A stretch of DNA of 64,000 bases from Streptomyces sp. SAI-135 (GCF_029893805.1 NZ_JARXYP010000001.1:186001-250000); one strand, 5' to 3'; numbered from the stretch's first letter, positions 8,701 through 17,091 are shown. Program-made: numbers and translations. The notes: generated by a model from the sequence alone, not told the origin.

Positions 8701-9838
8701 TCAGCGCGGCGGCACCGGCACTGGAAACGCGGGCGTCCTTGTCGATCCCACCCGGGTTGCGGACCACACGGGGCAGGCTCGCCCCGGACTTGGCCCTACC
8801 GGTGACGAAGACCTGACCACCCGGGGTCCGCGCCAGGTCGAAGGCGGTCAGGTCGCCCTGGGCGAGCTGCGTGGCCTTCCCCTTGCCGTCGGCCGAGCGG
8901 ACCTCGGCGGCGGTGACCCGGGAGACGGCGGCCCGGTCATCGGCCGACTCCTTCTCCTTGTCGCCGGGCAGGCGGTCGATGAACGTGACACCGCCGTCCG
9001 CATCCGGCTTGAGCTGGAACGGCACGGCGTGCGTGCGCGCCACGGTCCGTACGGCCATCCCGTCGATGCGCACGACCTGCCGGCCGCGTGCGGCCACGAT
9101 CCGGCCGTCCGCCACGGGCACCGCCGAGGTGACCTGACCGGCCACGTCCGCCTTCTCGGTACGGCCGTTGCGCGCGTCGGCCGTGACCAGCCTGGTCTCG
9201 CTCCTCACCGAGCTCAACTCGTCGGTGAACTGCGAGAACACGGCTTGGTCCCCGGTACCGCAGCCCGGCGAGAAGTAGCCGAGGGTCGCCTGGAACGGCA
9301 GCTTGCGCACCGTGCCGCTGGTCAGATCGACGATGGCGGTGAAGGCGCCGCGGCTCATCAGCTCCGGCTTGTTGGTGAAGGTCCGTGGCGCGTATGCCAC
9401 CGCCGCGTACCTGCCGGACGCGGTCACGCAGGCGTTGCCGATCCACGTGTCCGTCTCGAATCCCGGCTCGGCGAGCGAGGCGGCGGTCCGCCACGCGTAG
9501 CCGTTCTTCTCGTCGGCCACCATCACATGGAACCCGAGCGCGTCACCGGTGGTCGTGAACGCCCGGTCCTGGGACTTCCTGTAGTCCGAGCCCAGCCGGT
9601 CGGCCCGCTCGCCAACGGGGACGGCAGACGGCTTGGGGGCGGCCTCCTGACTCGGGGCGGTGGCGGTGGCCGCACCGGGCGGCACGGCCTCCTTCGCGTA
9701 CGCCGGTGCCGTCCCGAGACCACTGGAGGCCACTGCGAGCAGCAGCCCCATGATCACGGGCACATGGGCATGCCTGAATCTCCTGCGTCTCAACTTCCTG
9801 TCCTCACTCGGTGGGTGACGCCTCGACCGGGGCATCAC
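5780..9838 (-). CDS. Large multidomain secreted protein: propeller-like, lysozyme/transglycosylase-like and SGNH esterase regions
   Basis: The 1352-residue product starts at GTG (9838) or the adjacent ATG and has an Arg-rich n-region and a hydrophobic signal core ending in APAYA. Residues about 60-450 are rich in short beta-strand repeats, suggesting a propeller. Residues about 490-680 contain ITAQESNMWQATRY and CGYGVTQVTDGM, matching the catalytic Glu (AQES) and the GxxQ signature of lytic-transglycosylase/goose-lysozyme folds. Residues about 860-1030 form a beta-sandwich like those called Golvesin/Xly-type. The last 315 residues are an SGNH hydrolase: GDSFSSGEG with nucleophile Ser1046, VGGND oxyanion motif, and SFHPN with His1332. 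A wall-degrading plus deacylating or lipolytic activity is inferred; substrates are unknown. It sits among small wall-binding proteins on the same strand. Confidence 0.8.
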   Translation of the reverse strand: MMPRSRRHPPSEDRKLRRRRFRHAHVPVIMGLLLAVASSGLGTAPAYAKEAVPPGAATATAPSQEAAPKPSAVPVGERADRLGSDYRKSQDRAFTTTGDALGFHVMVADEKNGYAWRTAASLAEPGFETDTWIGNACVTASGRYAAVAYAPRTFTNKPELMSRGAFTAIVDLTSGTVRKLPFQATLGYFSPGCGTGDQAVFSQFTDELSSVRSETRLVTADARNGRTEKADVAGQVTSAVPVADGRIVAARGRQVVRIDGMAVRTVARTHAVPFQLKPDADGGVTFIDRLPGDKEKESADDRAAVSRVTAAEVRSADGKGKATQLAQGDLTAFDLARTPGGQVFVTGRAKSGASLPRVVRNPGGIDKDARVSSAGAAALTTAWADGKDSRISQEDALAARPARITLKALDTGRTTELDALPGVRIGSVKAQLTSTAISPVLPRPAKTDGASTASEVSMAESPVDQDRTCSVPRGDVKLQAFQPTPRQIEWAVDQAVVGNLNSGASRSINWKNTGIDVSYAPQSLFPLRQLSGGSGANWHIPAQIMLGITAQESNMWQATRYAVPGVSANPLIGNFYGVDYSPDGDQEDPWAINWSDSDCGYGVTQVTDGMRLPGKGQPTMTELQQQAVAVDYAANIAKGADILADKWNQTQADGLVINNGEPQWIENWFYALWAYNSGYYPQSSAAANSGKWGVGWTNNPANPLWKENRTPFLEDEFGRDDYEHARHPQDWPYPEKVIGWAGRPLFAMTAPGELGAGYRPATWLNGLFRTDAKPPIGLFCSGFVNDCDPALIENDDEQENGPCLLPTDEDDPLFLKCWYHGPATWKECGPAARACGYPLHRFDTSYPEQPDGTAYPPRCTAELPAGTLIVDDVAEGVTPMGGSGRSCGASTSAGSFSFDFPSPAGRMDLHQLGAGYDNHFWFSHTYRQPSSEPPRPKATGTWTLRPEARGWMRVWVHVPDHGAHTRQAYYTVLGTDSTSPNRVKPQRVMSNKWLSLGAFNFVDTPRVQLSNVTKDGNGTEDVAWDAVGFEPLGGKPANQIVAMGDSFSSGEGVTVRAGDDYYPESDYYDETNPATRNACHRSTKTWSRVATLPLYADSIGEMADSRSPDMDYQFVACSGAQHYNILNRGQNSELPQIEQGYLDQNTTLVTLSVGGNDSGFVPIITHCLIGTFTDDCQDDPTGIEAWDPDTGEATGGTTGRLSEWVPDWLQNEIAPRLTATLRAIHEQAPNARIVLMGYPELLDPAVPCDGLVNRAETIWLNGVADQLAAQMSAAVAAANSQYLANAVFADPRTAFEGRVICSPEVNLAINGIVLTDRSKADSDGPASMKSFHPNIAGAQLYAGVLEQVLTQP

Positions 9839-9869
9839 CCACCGGCGAGGTCAGTGGTCGAGCAGTCGT

Positions 9870-10421
9870 TCAGCCGCCAGGAACGAAGCAGGTCGCGTAG
9901 GACCGGTAGGTCGCCGTTTCCCACAAGTTCGAGCCCAGACCCGCTTCAGGGTTCTCGAAGCGGTAGGAGCCGGCAGAGCTGCGTACGAACGTGACAGCGT
10001 GCGCCCTGCCGAAGTAGGTGACCTCGCCCGTGCTTCCCCGGAGGTGGTTGTCCGCGATGCTGAACGTCTGGCTGCCCACGGCTCCGTCTGCCCCCAGGCC
10101 CCACCTCGTCTGCAACTTCTTCGTCGCATAGGTGGTGTTGGCGCCGAAATCGCAGTCGATGTCCGCGTAGTCGAATGCCGTGCCGTTCTGTTCCGTGGCT
10201 CCCTCCGCCCACAGGACGTACTGCCACAGACCGACCGCGTTGGACAGCTGATATGTGCCACCCGCCCAAAGAGGGCCCTCGTCCCCCCAGTCGTCGGTGA
10301 TGGTGCCGCTGCCGAAGACGACCCCCTGCGAAATACTTGCCGACGCGGGGCTCGTGCTCAGCGCCGTCAAGCCCAGGGCGGCACATGCCGCAAGCGCGAC
10401 CAAACCCTTCCCGATGGACAT
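9870..10421 (-). CDS. Small secreted Trp-rich protein, paralogue of the 4430-4978 product
   Basis: The start MSIGKGLVALAACAALGLTAL is preceded by GGGGA at normal spacing; the much longer open frame upstream has no signal peptide. The 183-residue preprotein has a Sec signal with an ASA cleavage site. The mature chain carries DDWGDEGP, NAVGLWQYVLWAEG, DIDCDFGANTTYATKK, VTFVRSSAGSYRFENP, the same blocks in the same order as the 4430-4978 product. It is 31 bp upstream of the large secreted enzyme gene and transcribed in the same direction, so the two are probably cotranscribed. It is divergent from the two-component kinase at 10627. Function is unknown; extracellular location is well supported. 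Confidence 0.75.
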   Translation of the reverse strand: MSIGKGLVALAACAALGLTALSTSPASASISQGVVFGSGTITDDWGDEGPLWAGGTYQLSNAVGLWQYVLWAEGATEQNGTAFDYADIDCDFGANTTYATKKLQTRWGLGADGAVGSQTFSIADNHLRGSTGEVTYFGRAHAVTFVRSSAGSYRFENPEAGLGSNLWETATYRSYATCFVPGG

Positions 10422-10605
10422 ACGTTTCCCCGACTTCTCAGAGTGGAGGCGGCAGGATGGCTCGCCTCGAACGACTCGGTACGACGGGGACAGTAGCCCC
10501 GCCCGGTCGCTGGGTGTGTCGGTCGTTTGCCCCACAAAGGAGCAGGGACCGAGCAGGCTGCAGACTTGCTCCCACTTGCTCGAGTGGCCACCTACCCTTG
10601 TTGTT

Positions 10606-10640
10606 ATGTGGCACGGGGGTGTTTCTATGTGGCACGGGGG
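10606..10640 (+). repeat. Direct repeat over the two possible kinase start codons
   Basis: The 14-mer ATGTGGCACGGGGG occurs at 10606-10619 and again at 10627-10640, 21 bp apart and in the same frame. Each copy begins with a candidate start codon for the downstream kinase. The first copy also supplies the G-rich ribosome site of the second. Confidence 0.7.
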
Positions 10641-13041
10641 ACGCAAGGGGAACGGGGTCGGAGCCATCGAGTCAGCAGACGGGCCCAGGTCCAGCGAGCG
10701 CCTGTTGATCCTGGCCCTTGAGCGGTTCGGCGTGTGGCTCCGGTCCATCGTGGTCTGCTTGTGCGGTGCGCTGGGCGTCGTCTCGGCGGATGCGGCGGAG
10801 ATTCCCCTGGCGGTGTCTCTGCTGGTGCCCACTTTCCTCGCCTGTGGTGTGCGCCTTTACTCGCTGCGCCGCCCGCGCCTGTTCCCGCTCGCCCTGCTGT
10901 GGACGTTGGACGCGGCCGTGGTGGTGCTGACGGGGCTGTCTCAGCTGGTGATCGGCGGTGACGGCGCGGATGTGATGGTGGAGGCGATTGTCGGCATCAG
11001 CGTCGTCGCCTTCCAGTACGAGTGGGCGACGCGACCGGTGGCCGGGGCTGCCCTGGCTGCGTTGGGGGCTGTCGTCTTCGTGCTGGGCGACGTCCTCTCC
11101 TCACCCGGGCACAGCCCCGACTTGGTACCCCTGGTGCGCATGCTGATCCAGGTAGGCCTGTCGAGGGCCGCCTACCTCATCGTTCGGGCGCTGGCCAGGG
11201 CGGCTGACCGGTCGGCCGCTGTCAGGGCGGCGGCGCGCCGGGAGATGGAAGTCGCCGCCGCACGCAGGGCGACCGAGCGCGAGTACCTGGCGACCCTGCA
11301 CGACACGGCGAGCGCGACGCTGCTGATGGTCTCCCAGGGCGACGGCCGGGACTGGTCGTGGCTGCCTTTACGTGCCAGACAGGATCTGGAGGCCATGTCC
11401 GCCGTGCCCGGATTCGAGACGGGAAGCGTCGACCTCGCGGCACTTCTGCGCTGTGTGCCCGAGGGTGAGGGACAGACCATGGTGCGGCTCAAGACGCACA
11501 TCGATGGCCCGCTCGCGATTCCGTCCGGCCCTGGGCTCGCGATATTCAACGGGGTCCGGGAGGCCGTCACCAATGTGGCACGTCATGCCGGGGTGCGGGA
11601 GGCCGAGCTCCGGGTTTGGACAGAGGGGGACGGCACCGTTGTCGAACTCTCCGACGCGGGACGGGGCTTCGACCCGAAGTCCGTCCCCGCACGGCGCCGG
11701 GGCTTATCCGGTTCCATCATCGGCAGGATGCACGCTGTCGGAGGCTCCGTTTCCGTCACCTCCCATCCGGACACGGGGACCCGCGTGCAGTGGCGCTGGC
11801 ACGGCCCGGCCCGGGCGTCACAGGCAGGGGACAGAGCACAGGCAACCGGCGTACCGCGCCCGCCCCGCGTCCAGGTACAGCACACGGCCGACGTCCGCTT
11901 TATCCGAGGGCGGCTCCTTTACGGGACCCAACTGGCCGTACTGCTGATCAGTCTGGTGTGGCAGTTCACCATCTCGCTGCGCCGGCTGATGGCCTACCAG
12001 GACGTGTACCGCCCTGCGTGGGCACAGACAGCGGCCTTCGTCTGCCTCGCCGCCGTCTCGGTGACCGGGGGCACCTATCTGCTGCGTGGCAAACAGATCC
12101 CGCCGAGGGCGCGCGGGTGGAGCCTGGGCTCGGTGGTGGCCATTTCGGCGGTATGCGCGTTCACGCTCCCGCCGGAGCATTCGACAGGTGCGCCGGACTG
12201 GGCGTTCGGAGTGGTCGGCTGGCATGCGCTGTTCCTGCTGGCAGACCTGCGGGTCAGGGTTTTTGCGGCGTTCCTCGGGGCGCATGTGGGGCTCAACGCG
12301 ACCGCTGTGCTCCTGTCGGGGGCGCCAACCGCCGCCGAGTCGGCCACCATGGGGATCTCGACGATAGCCAGCTGCGGCTTCCAGCTCTCCGTCGGTGTAC
12401 TAATGACGCACCTGCTGCACGGTATGGCGCCGGCAGCGGGGACCGCGGCCGCACGGGAGGAAGAACTGCGTACCCGAGAACGCATCCACGAGGACATGCA
12501 GCGGGATCACAAGGAGCGCTACCGCGCCCTGACGGCGACGACAGTGCCGCTGCTCGCGGGCCTCGGCCACGGTGTGCTGAGCCCGCACGACGAGGAGGTC
12601 AGGCTCCGGTGCGGCGTGGAAGCCGCCCGTATGCGCCGCCTGTTCGCGGAGAGTGATGCCGTATCCGACCCGCTGCTGAACGAGTTGCGGGCGTGCGTGG
12701 AGGTGGCCGAGCGCCGGGGGGTGACGGTGAGCCTGGCCGTACGAGGCCGGCCGGGTGAGGTGCCGGTGGGAGTGCGCAGGGAGTTGGTCGACCCGGTAGC
12801 GGTGATTCTGGGCCGTACCCGCTCGACCGCGCGGGTGACTGTCGTGTGGACACCCCGCGCGGTACGCGTGAGCGTGGTCAGCGAGGACTGCGCCGACAGC
12901 CGTGACACGGAAGAGGCCGCTCAGGCACACGGCCGTGCCACGGACGCGAAGGTGACCGTGGCGCGAACGACGCGCGGCGGAAGTGTGTGGGTGGAGGCCG
13001 AGTGGAGAAGACGGACGACCTCCGGAGTTGCCCTGACATGA
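10627..13041 (+). CDS. Tandem-fused two-component sensor histidine kinase (DesK/NarX type)
   Basis: The ATG at 10627 is preferred because GGGGG lies 7 bp upstream; ATG at 10606 is possible. The 804-residue protein has two half-kinases in a row. The first has several membrane spans, a HisKA_3-like helix with phospho-acceptor candidate in EYLATLHDTASATLLMV, and a full HATPase domain: N-box IFNGVREAVTNVARHAG, G1 LSDAGRGFDP and G2 GLSGSIIGRMHAVGG. The second half again has membrane spans, a helix (RIHEDMQRDHKERYRAL) without a canonical H box, and an ATPase region lacking recognisable N and G boxes. So one active and one degenerate module is the likely state. The stop overlaps the response-regulator ATG by 4 bp. 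It is divergent from the secreted-protein genes, which are plausible targets; that link is inference. Confidence 0.8.
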   Translation: MWHGGRKGNGVGAIESADGPRSSERLLILALERFGVWLRSIVVCLCGALGVVSADAAEIPLAVSLLVPTFLACGVRLYSLRRPRLFPLALLWTLDAAVVVLTGLSQLVIGGDGADVMVEAIVGISVVAFQYEWATRPVAGAALAALGAVVFVLGDVLSSPGHSPDLVPLVRMLIQVGLSRAAYLIVRALARAADRSAAVRAAARREMEVAAARRATEREYLATLHDTASATLLMVSQGDGRDWSWLPLRARQDLEAMSAVPGFETGSVDLAALLRCVPEGEGQTMVRLKTHIDGPLAIPSGPGLAIFNGVREAVTNVARHAGVREAELRVWTEGDGTVVELSDAGRGFDPKSVPARRRGLSGSIIGRMHAVGGSVSVTSHPDTGTRVQWRWHGPARASQAGDRAQATGVPRPPRVQVQHTADVRFIRGRLLYGTQLAVLLISLVWQFTISLRRLMAYQDVYRPAWAQTAAFVCLAAVSVTGGTYLLRGKQIPPRARGWSLGSVVAISAVCAFTLPPEHSTGAPDWAFGVVGWHALFLLADLRVRVFAAFLGAHVGLNATAVLLSGAPTAAESATMGISTIASCGFQLSVGVLMTHLLHGMAPAAGTAAAREEELRTRERIHEDMQRDHKERYRALTATTVPLLAGLGHGVLSPHDEEVRLRCGVEAARMRRLFAESDAVSDPLLNELRACVEVAERRGVTVSLAVRGRPGEVPVGVRRELVDPVAVILGRTRSTARVTVVWTPRAVRVSVVSEDCADSRDTEEAAQAHGRATDAKVTVARTTRGGSVWVEAEWRRRTTSGVALT

Positions 13042-13694
13042 GTGACAACGCACCGGTCAGCGTGGTCGTCGTCGACGACCATCCCGCCATCCTCTCGGGC
13101 GTGGAGGCGTGGTACGCCGCATCACGGCGGCCCATCACCGTGGTCGCGGCCGGCAGCTCCGTACGGGAAGCCTGGACCGCGCCGGGCAGCACGGCCGACG
13201 TCGTCGTCCTCGATCTGCAACTAAGCGAGGGCGGCCCCGCCTTCAGCAGCCTTCGAAGACTCGTCGACGCCGGGCGACAGGTGGTCGTCTACTCGATGCG
13301 GGACGACGAGAAGACAGCGCTCAACTGCCTGGACCTTGGAGCCGCGACCTATCTCACCAAGAGCGAGGGCCGGGACCACCTGGTCGAGGCGACGCTGGCA
13401 GCAGCGGACGAGCGGCCCTACATGCCGCCCGCGCTGGCCGGCGCACTGGGCACCAACACCCGCGCCGACCGTCCCCAGCTCTCCCTACGCGAGGAGAACG
13501 TGCTCATCGAGTGGTTCCAGTCGGAGTCCAAGGAGTTGGTCGCACAGCGCCTCGGCATCTCCGTTCGGACGGTCAACTCGTATCTGGACCGAGTGCGGAT
13601 CAAGTACGCGAACCTCGGCCGGCCCGCGCGGACCAAGGCAAGCCTGGTGGCCCGCGCCATCCAGGACGGGCTGGTCGACGTGGACGACCTCTGA
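13038..13694 (+). CDS. NarL/LuxR-type response regulator
   Basis: Translation from the ATG that overlaps the kinase stop (ATGA) gives 218 residues beginning MSDNAPVSVVVVDDHPAILSG. The receiver domain has the acidic pair DD, the phospho-acceptor Asp in VVVLDLQL, a conserved Ser in VVVYSMRD and Lys in YLTKSEG. The C-terminal helix-turn-helix has the LuxR layout LSLREENVLIEWFQSESKELVAQRLGISVRTVNSYLDRVRIKY. The longer frame upstream of 13038 lies inside the kinase gene and lacks a ribosome site, so it was rejected. It is the cognate regulator of the fused kinase. DNA targets are not visible from sequence alone. Confidence 0.9.
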   Translation: MSDNAPVSVVVVDDHPAILSGVEAWYAASRRPITVVAAGSSVREAWTAPGSTADVVVLDLQLSEGGPAFSSLRRLVDAGRQVVVYSMRDDEKTALNCLDLGAATYLTKSEGRDHLVEATLAAADERPYMPPALAGALGTNTRADRPQLSLREENVLIEWFQSESKELVAQRLGISVRTVNSYLDRVRIKYANLGRPARTKASLVARAIQDGLVDVDDL

Positions 13695-13899
13695 GCGAGG
13701 GCAAAGCGACAGACTAACCTCGACCCCTCGTGACGGTCCGTCGGCTCTTTCGGCTGGCCGGTTCGGCTGTTCGGGCTGGTGGCAGCAGGCTGATGGCCCC
13801 GCTGTCGCGTCGAGTGAGCGCCGGGTTCCATGGCTCCGGTCGGGGTGATGCTGCTCGCAGGGACAGGTATCTGCTGCTCAGCCGGGGTTCGGGGAGAGT

Positions 13900-14060
13900 G
13901 GCTAGGGCGGTGTCATCTGGGATCTGCCAGCGATCACGGGGGCCGTCACGGTCGGTGAAGGTCGTGTCATCGGCGGAGAACAGCTTGGCCAGCGTGGACA
14001 GCCGGGGAAACAGGTTCGGTTGGTGAATCGCGCACAGCCCGTCCGACGCATCGGCGCGGG
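13900..14060 (-). pseudogene. WbqC-family protein N-terminal remnant
   Basis: Minus-strand translation of about 14036-13920 gives LCAIHQPNLFPRLSTLAKLFSADDTTFTDRD, which matches the opening of WbqC-family proteins (AIHQPN..P...KL..AD). The conserved DDVQF block that should follow is absent and the frame runs into unrelated sequence. It is a decayed fragment located head to head with a decayed radical-SAM gene. Confidence 0.55.
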
Positions 14061-14189
14061 GCGGCTCAGGTGCTGATGAGGCGGCTACGAAGCCGGCGCC
14101 CAGCAGGCGCTCGTAAGCGTCATAACACATCCCCCGGTACGTCCTGCTCGACGGCAAAGCCGAGCTTCGGATACTCGATCACCCAGTTG

Positions 14190-15067
14190 CGGGCCGCGAG
14201 CGTGGAAGGCCGATCCGTCCCGGACTGGCTGGCCGACGCGGCGAAGGAAGCGTGGGGGACCGAGTTGCCCGCGTCGCCGATCGGCGACATGGTCCTCGTC
14301 CGCGAGCGGTCCCGGTACGGGTACGGCAAGGCGTCGTGGGAGATCAACCTCGGCGGTGACTACGACTGCGAGTTCTGCTACCTCGGGGAAAAGCGGTTCG
14401 ACGGCCTGGACTGGGCGGTAAGCAGGCGCTGCTCCAGACACTGAGGGACGCCGGTGTCCTGTGGTTGCAGATCACAGGCGGTGAGGTGCTGAACCGCGAG
14501 TTCGGCGCCGCGTACGAGTACGCCCATCGGCTCGGGATGATGGTCCAGGTCTCCTCCAACGGCTCCTCGCTGCGGAAGCAGCCGATGCGGGACCTGTTCG
14601 CCCGCCACCGGCCATACCGACTGACCCTGAGCATCTATGGCGCCACCGCCGTGACGTACGACAAGGTGACGCGGAGCCGCGGGGCGTTCGACCGGTTCCT
14701 GATGGGCCTGGACGCCGCCCGCGAGGACAGGCTGCCGGTCCGCTTGAACGTGATCGTCTCGGACGACAACGCGCACGAGACAGATGCAATGGTGTGCCTC
14801 GCGAAGTCGTACGGCTTCCCGCACCAGGTCTTCACGAACATGTCGCCCACGATCGACGGCGAGGCGAACCCCCTGGCGACCCAGGCACTAGGGCATCTCA
14901 AGGCCCGCAGCGTCTTCACCGGCTGCAACGCCGGCCACACGTTCTTCCACGTCAACCCGCATGGCATCGCGTCGATCTGCAAGGTCGGCACCCTTCCGCC
15001 CCGACGACCAAGATTCACTTTCGAGATTGCTGACGGGCTGTCCCCCGATACGGCAGGTCCACCCTGA
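14190..15067 (+). pseudogene. Radical-SAM enzyme, inactivated (first cluster Cys lost and frameshifted)
   Basis: The frame up to 14444 ends in ASWEINLGGDYDCEFCYLGEKRFDGLDW, the iron-sulfur loop of a radical-SAM protein. In the CxxxCxxC motif the first Cys is Gly: codon 14355-14357 is GGT, one base from TGT. Near 14416 a single-base deletion shifts the frame; the other frame continues GKQALLQTLRDAGVLWLQITGGEVLN, then SSNGS, and later TGCNAGHTFFHVNPHG, the usual SAM-binding and C-terminal parts. The N-terminus also appears shifted, with no start codon. The intact protein would be some 300 or more residues. The loss of a cluster ligand plus a frameshift makes an assembly error unlikely as the sole explanation. 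Its substrate is unknown. Confidence 0.7.
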
Positions 15068-15122
15068 TTTCGCACGGTGGGACGGTTCGCCATTGCCCCC
15101 TGTTTCACCGTAAAGGAACCGC

Positions 15123-16265
15123 ATGCCTCTCCCTCGCTGGCTGGCTGCCGCCGCAGCTCTCGCCGCACTCGCAACACTGACGGTATCGACCAGTTCGTCG
15201 CAGGCAGCCGCGAACAAGGACGGCACACGCATCAACGAACTCCAGGTGGTCGCCACGCACAACAGCTACCACCGTGAACTCTCCGGTGCTGAACAGCGTG
15301 CCCAGCTGGAGGTGGACCCTGGTTCGAACCCGAACTTGTACTACTCACACGCGCCGCTGGCCGAGCAGCTGGACGAGCAGGAGGTCCGCTCACTCGAGCT
15401 CGACGTGGTGCCCGACCCCGAGGGCGGGCTGTACCGCTGGCCGCTGGTCCGCAAGAACGCGGGCCTTCCTCCGCTCCAGGACCCAGCTTGGGAGGAACCC
15501 GGCACGAAGGTCTTCCACATGGTGGACGTGGACTACAACACCACCTGCGTCCAGTTGACCCAGTGCCTGAAGCAGATCCGCGGCTGGTCGCAGAACAACC
15601 CCGGCCATGTCCCGCTGCTGGTCATGCTGGAGTTCAAGGGCAGCGAAGACCGCTTCGAACGCCTGGGCGGCATCGAAAGCGCCCCGTGGGAGGAATCCGC
15701 CTTCCGGACACTGGAGCACGAGATCCGCTCGGTCTTCAACGCCGGCCAGCTGATTACTCCCGACGACGTCAGACGGCCGGGTCTGACTCTTGAGCAGTCT
15801 GTTCTGCGGCACGGCTGGCCCACAGTGGCTCGGTCGGCCGGCAAGGTGATGTTCGCGATGGACAACACCAACCAGGTTCGTACCGCCTACCTTGCAGGCC
15901 ACCCGAACCTCGAGCACCGTGTGCTGTTCACCGACTCCGAACCGGGCACGCCCTCAGCTGCGTTCATGAAGCGCAACGACCCGAGTGGCACGAACGCGGC
16001 TGAGATTGCGGATCTGGTCAAACGGGGGTACATCGTGCGGACCCGTTCCGATGTCCCGATGGGCACCGTACTCAACCGCGACACCGCCATGCGTGAATCG
16101 GCACTGCGCAGCGGCGCCCAGATCGTCTCCACCGATTTCCCGGCGGCAGGCATGTCCTCCCGCTACGACCGGGACTTCTTCGTCTCCTTGCCCGGTCCCG
16201 ACGCCGCCCGCTGCAACCCGGTATCCGCACCGAAGAACTGTCGCAACGACAGACTGGAGCACTGA
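15123..16265 (+). CDS. Secreted calcium-dependent phosphoinositide phospholipase C-like protein
   Basis: The 380-residue preprotein begins MPLPRWLAAAAALAALATLTVS with a clear Sec signal (cleavage near SQAAA). AAAGGA precedes the ATG. The mature chain has the TIM-barrel PI-PLC layout: NELQVVATHNSYHRE (first catalytic His), VRSLELDVV with the metal-ligand E/D pair, FHMVDVDYNTTC (second His) and LLVMLEFKG. The C-terminal half ends with IVSTDFP, as in bacterial Ca2+-dependent PI-PLC homologues. It should act outside the cell on phosphoinositides or related phosphodiesters; the natural substrate is unknown. The gene stands alone between a decayed radical-SAM gene and the Tpg homologue. Confidence 0.8.
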   Translation: MPLPRWLAAAAALAALATLTVSTSSSQAAANKDGTRINELQVVATHNSYHRELSGAEQRAQLEVDPGSNPNLYYSHAPLAEQLDEQEVRSLELDVVPDPEGGLYRWPLVRKNAGLPPLQDPAWEEPGTKVFHMVDVDYNTTCVQLTQCLKQIRGWSQNNPGHVPLLVMLEFKGSEDRFERLGGIESAPWEESAFRTLEHEIRSVFNAGQLITPDDVRRPGLTLEQSVLRHGWPTVARSAGKVMFAMDNTNQVRTAYLAGHPNLEHRVLFTDSEPGTPSAAFMKRNDPSGTNAAEIADLVKRGYIVRTRSDVPMGTVLNRDTAMRESALRSGAQIVSTDFPAAGMSSRYDRDFFVSLPGPDAARCNPVSAPKNCRNDRLEH

Positions 16266-16549
16266 GCTTCACCGCAAGCACGACCCGCTACGGAACGTGT
16301 GGCTGCCGCCTCGCGGATGGACACACCTTCCGTGGCGGGCAGCAACTGGGTATCGGGGCGAGGAGATCTGGTCCTGTTCCTGAGCCCGTAGGCGGCCTGG
16401 ACGGCGGCGATCGCCTGCTCGTAGGTCCGTCTCGGTGTCGATGGTCAGCCGCACAACCGCCCCCTCCCGTGGTGATGCGCGCTCCCCGCCCATCCTTCCC
16501 GGCGCCCGGCGGCCGCTGTCCACAGGGGACCGGCTTGCGGCTGCCGGGT

Positions 16550-17091
16550 ATGGATGATCAGCACACCAACCCGGCGTCGGCCACGCTCCGGCGCAAGCTC
16601 TTCGACGGCCTCGCCCGGGCCGAACGCGCCCTGTTCACCCGTCCCGCGCCGAAATCCGCGCGAGCCCAGATGAAATTCCTCCTCACGCGCGCCAAGGGCT
16701 CCACAACGGCGGTAGCCGAACGGCTGGGCGTTTCCCGCCGCACTGTGGAGCGCTACCGCTCGGGCGCCGCCAGGAAGCCGCAGAGGCGCCTCCAGGAGGC
16801 ACTGGTGCAGGAGACCGAAGCGCAGTGGCAGCCGCAGGTCGAGGCACAGGCGAGGCAGCGCGCCGTCACGTCTGGAAGGCTCGTCATCTCCTGCCGCGCC
16901 TTCTTCGGGTTCGGCCCTGAGGGGTCCTCGGACGCGGGCCGGGTGAGGGACATCATGACCGCTGTCTCGCCCATGCACGCCGACCTGATCCTGGCCGCCC
17001 GAGAGAGCGGAGCGATGGACGATGAACTGCACGAGCTGGTTGCGGAGGCCATGGCCGACGCCTATTTCCGCCGGGAGGGCGGCGGGCGCGC
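16550..17091 (+). CDS. tpg: Telomere terminal protein Tpg homologue, C-terminus replaced by an IS insertion
   Basis: From ATG 16550 the product has the features of Streptomyces Tpg, the protein attached to the 5' ends of linear replicons that primes telomere patching. These include ALFTRPAPKSARAQMKFLL near the N-terminus, the helix-turn-helix block GVSRRTVERYRSG, the WQPQVEAQARQRAV segment and a C-terminal ELVAEAMADAYF block. Tpg proteins are about 185 residues. Here about 180 codons precede the left end of an ISAs1-like element at 17092, so only the extreme tail is lost and the frame reads on into the element. No Tap partner gene is visible. Whether the truncated protein works is unknown. 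Identification rests on remembered family motifs. Confidence 0.75.
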
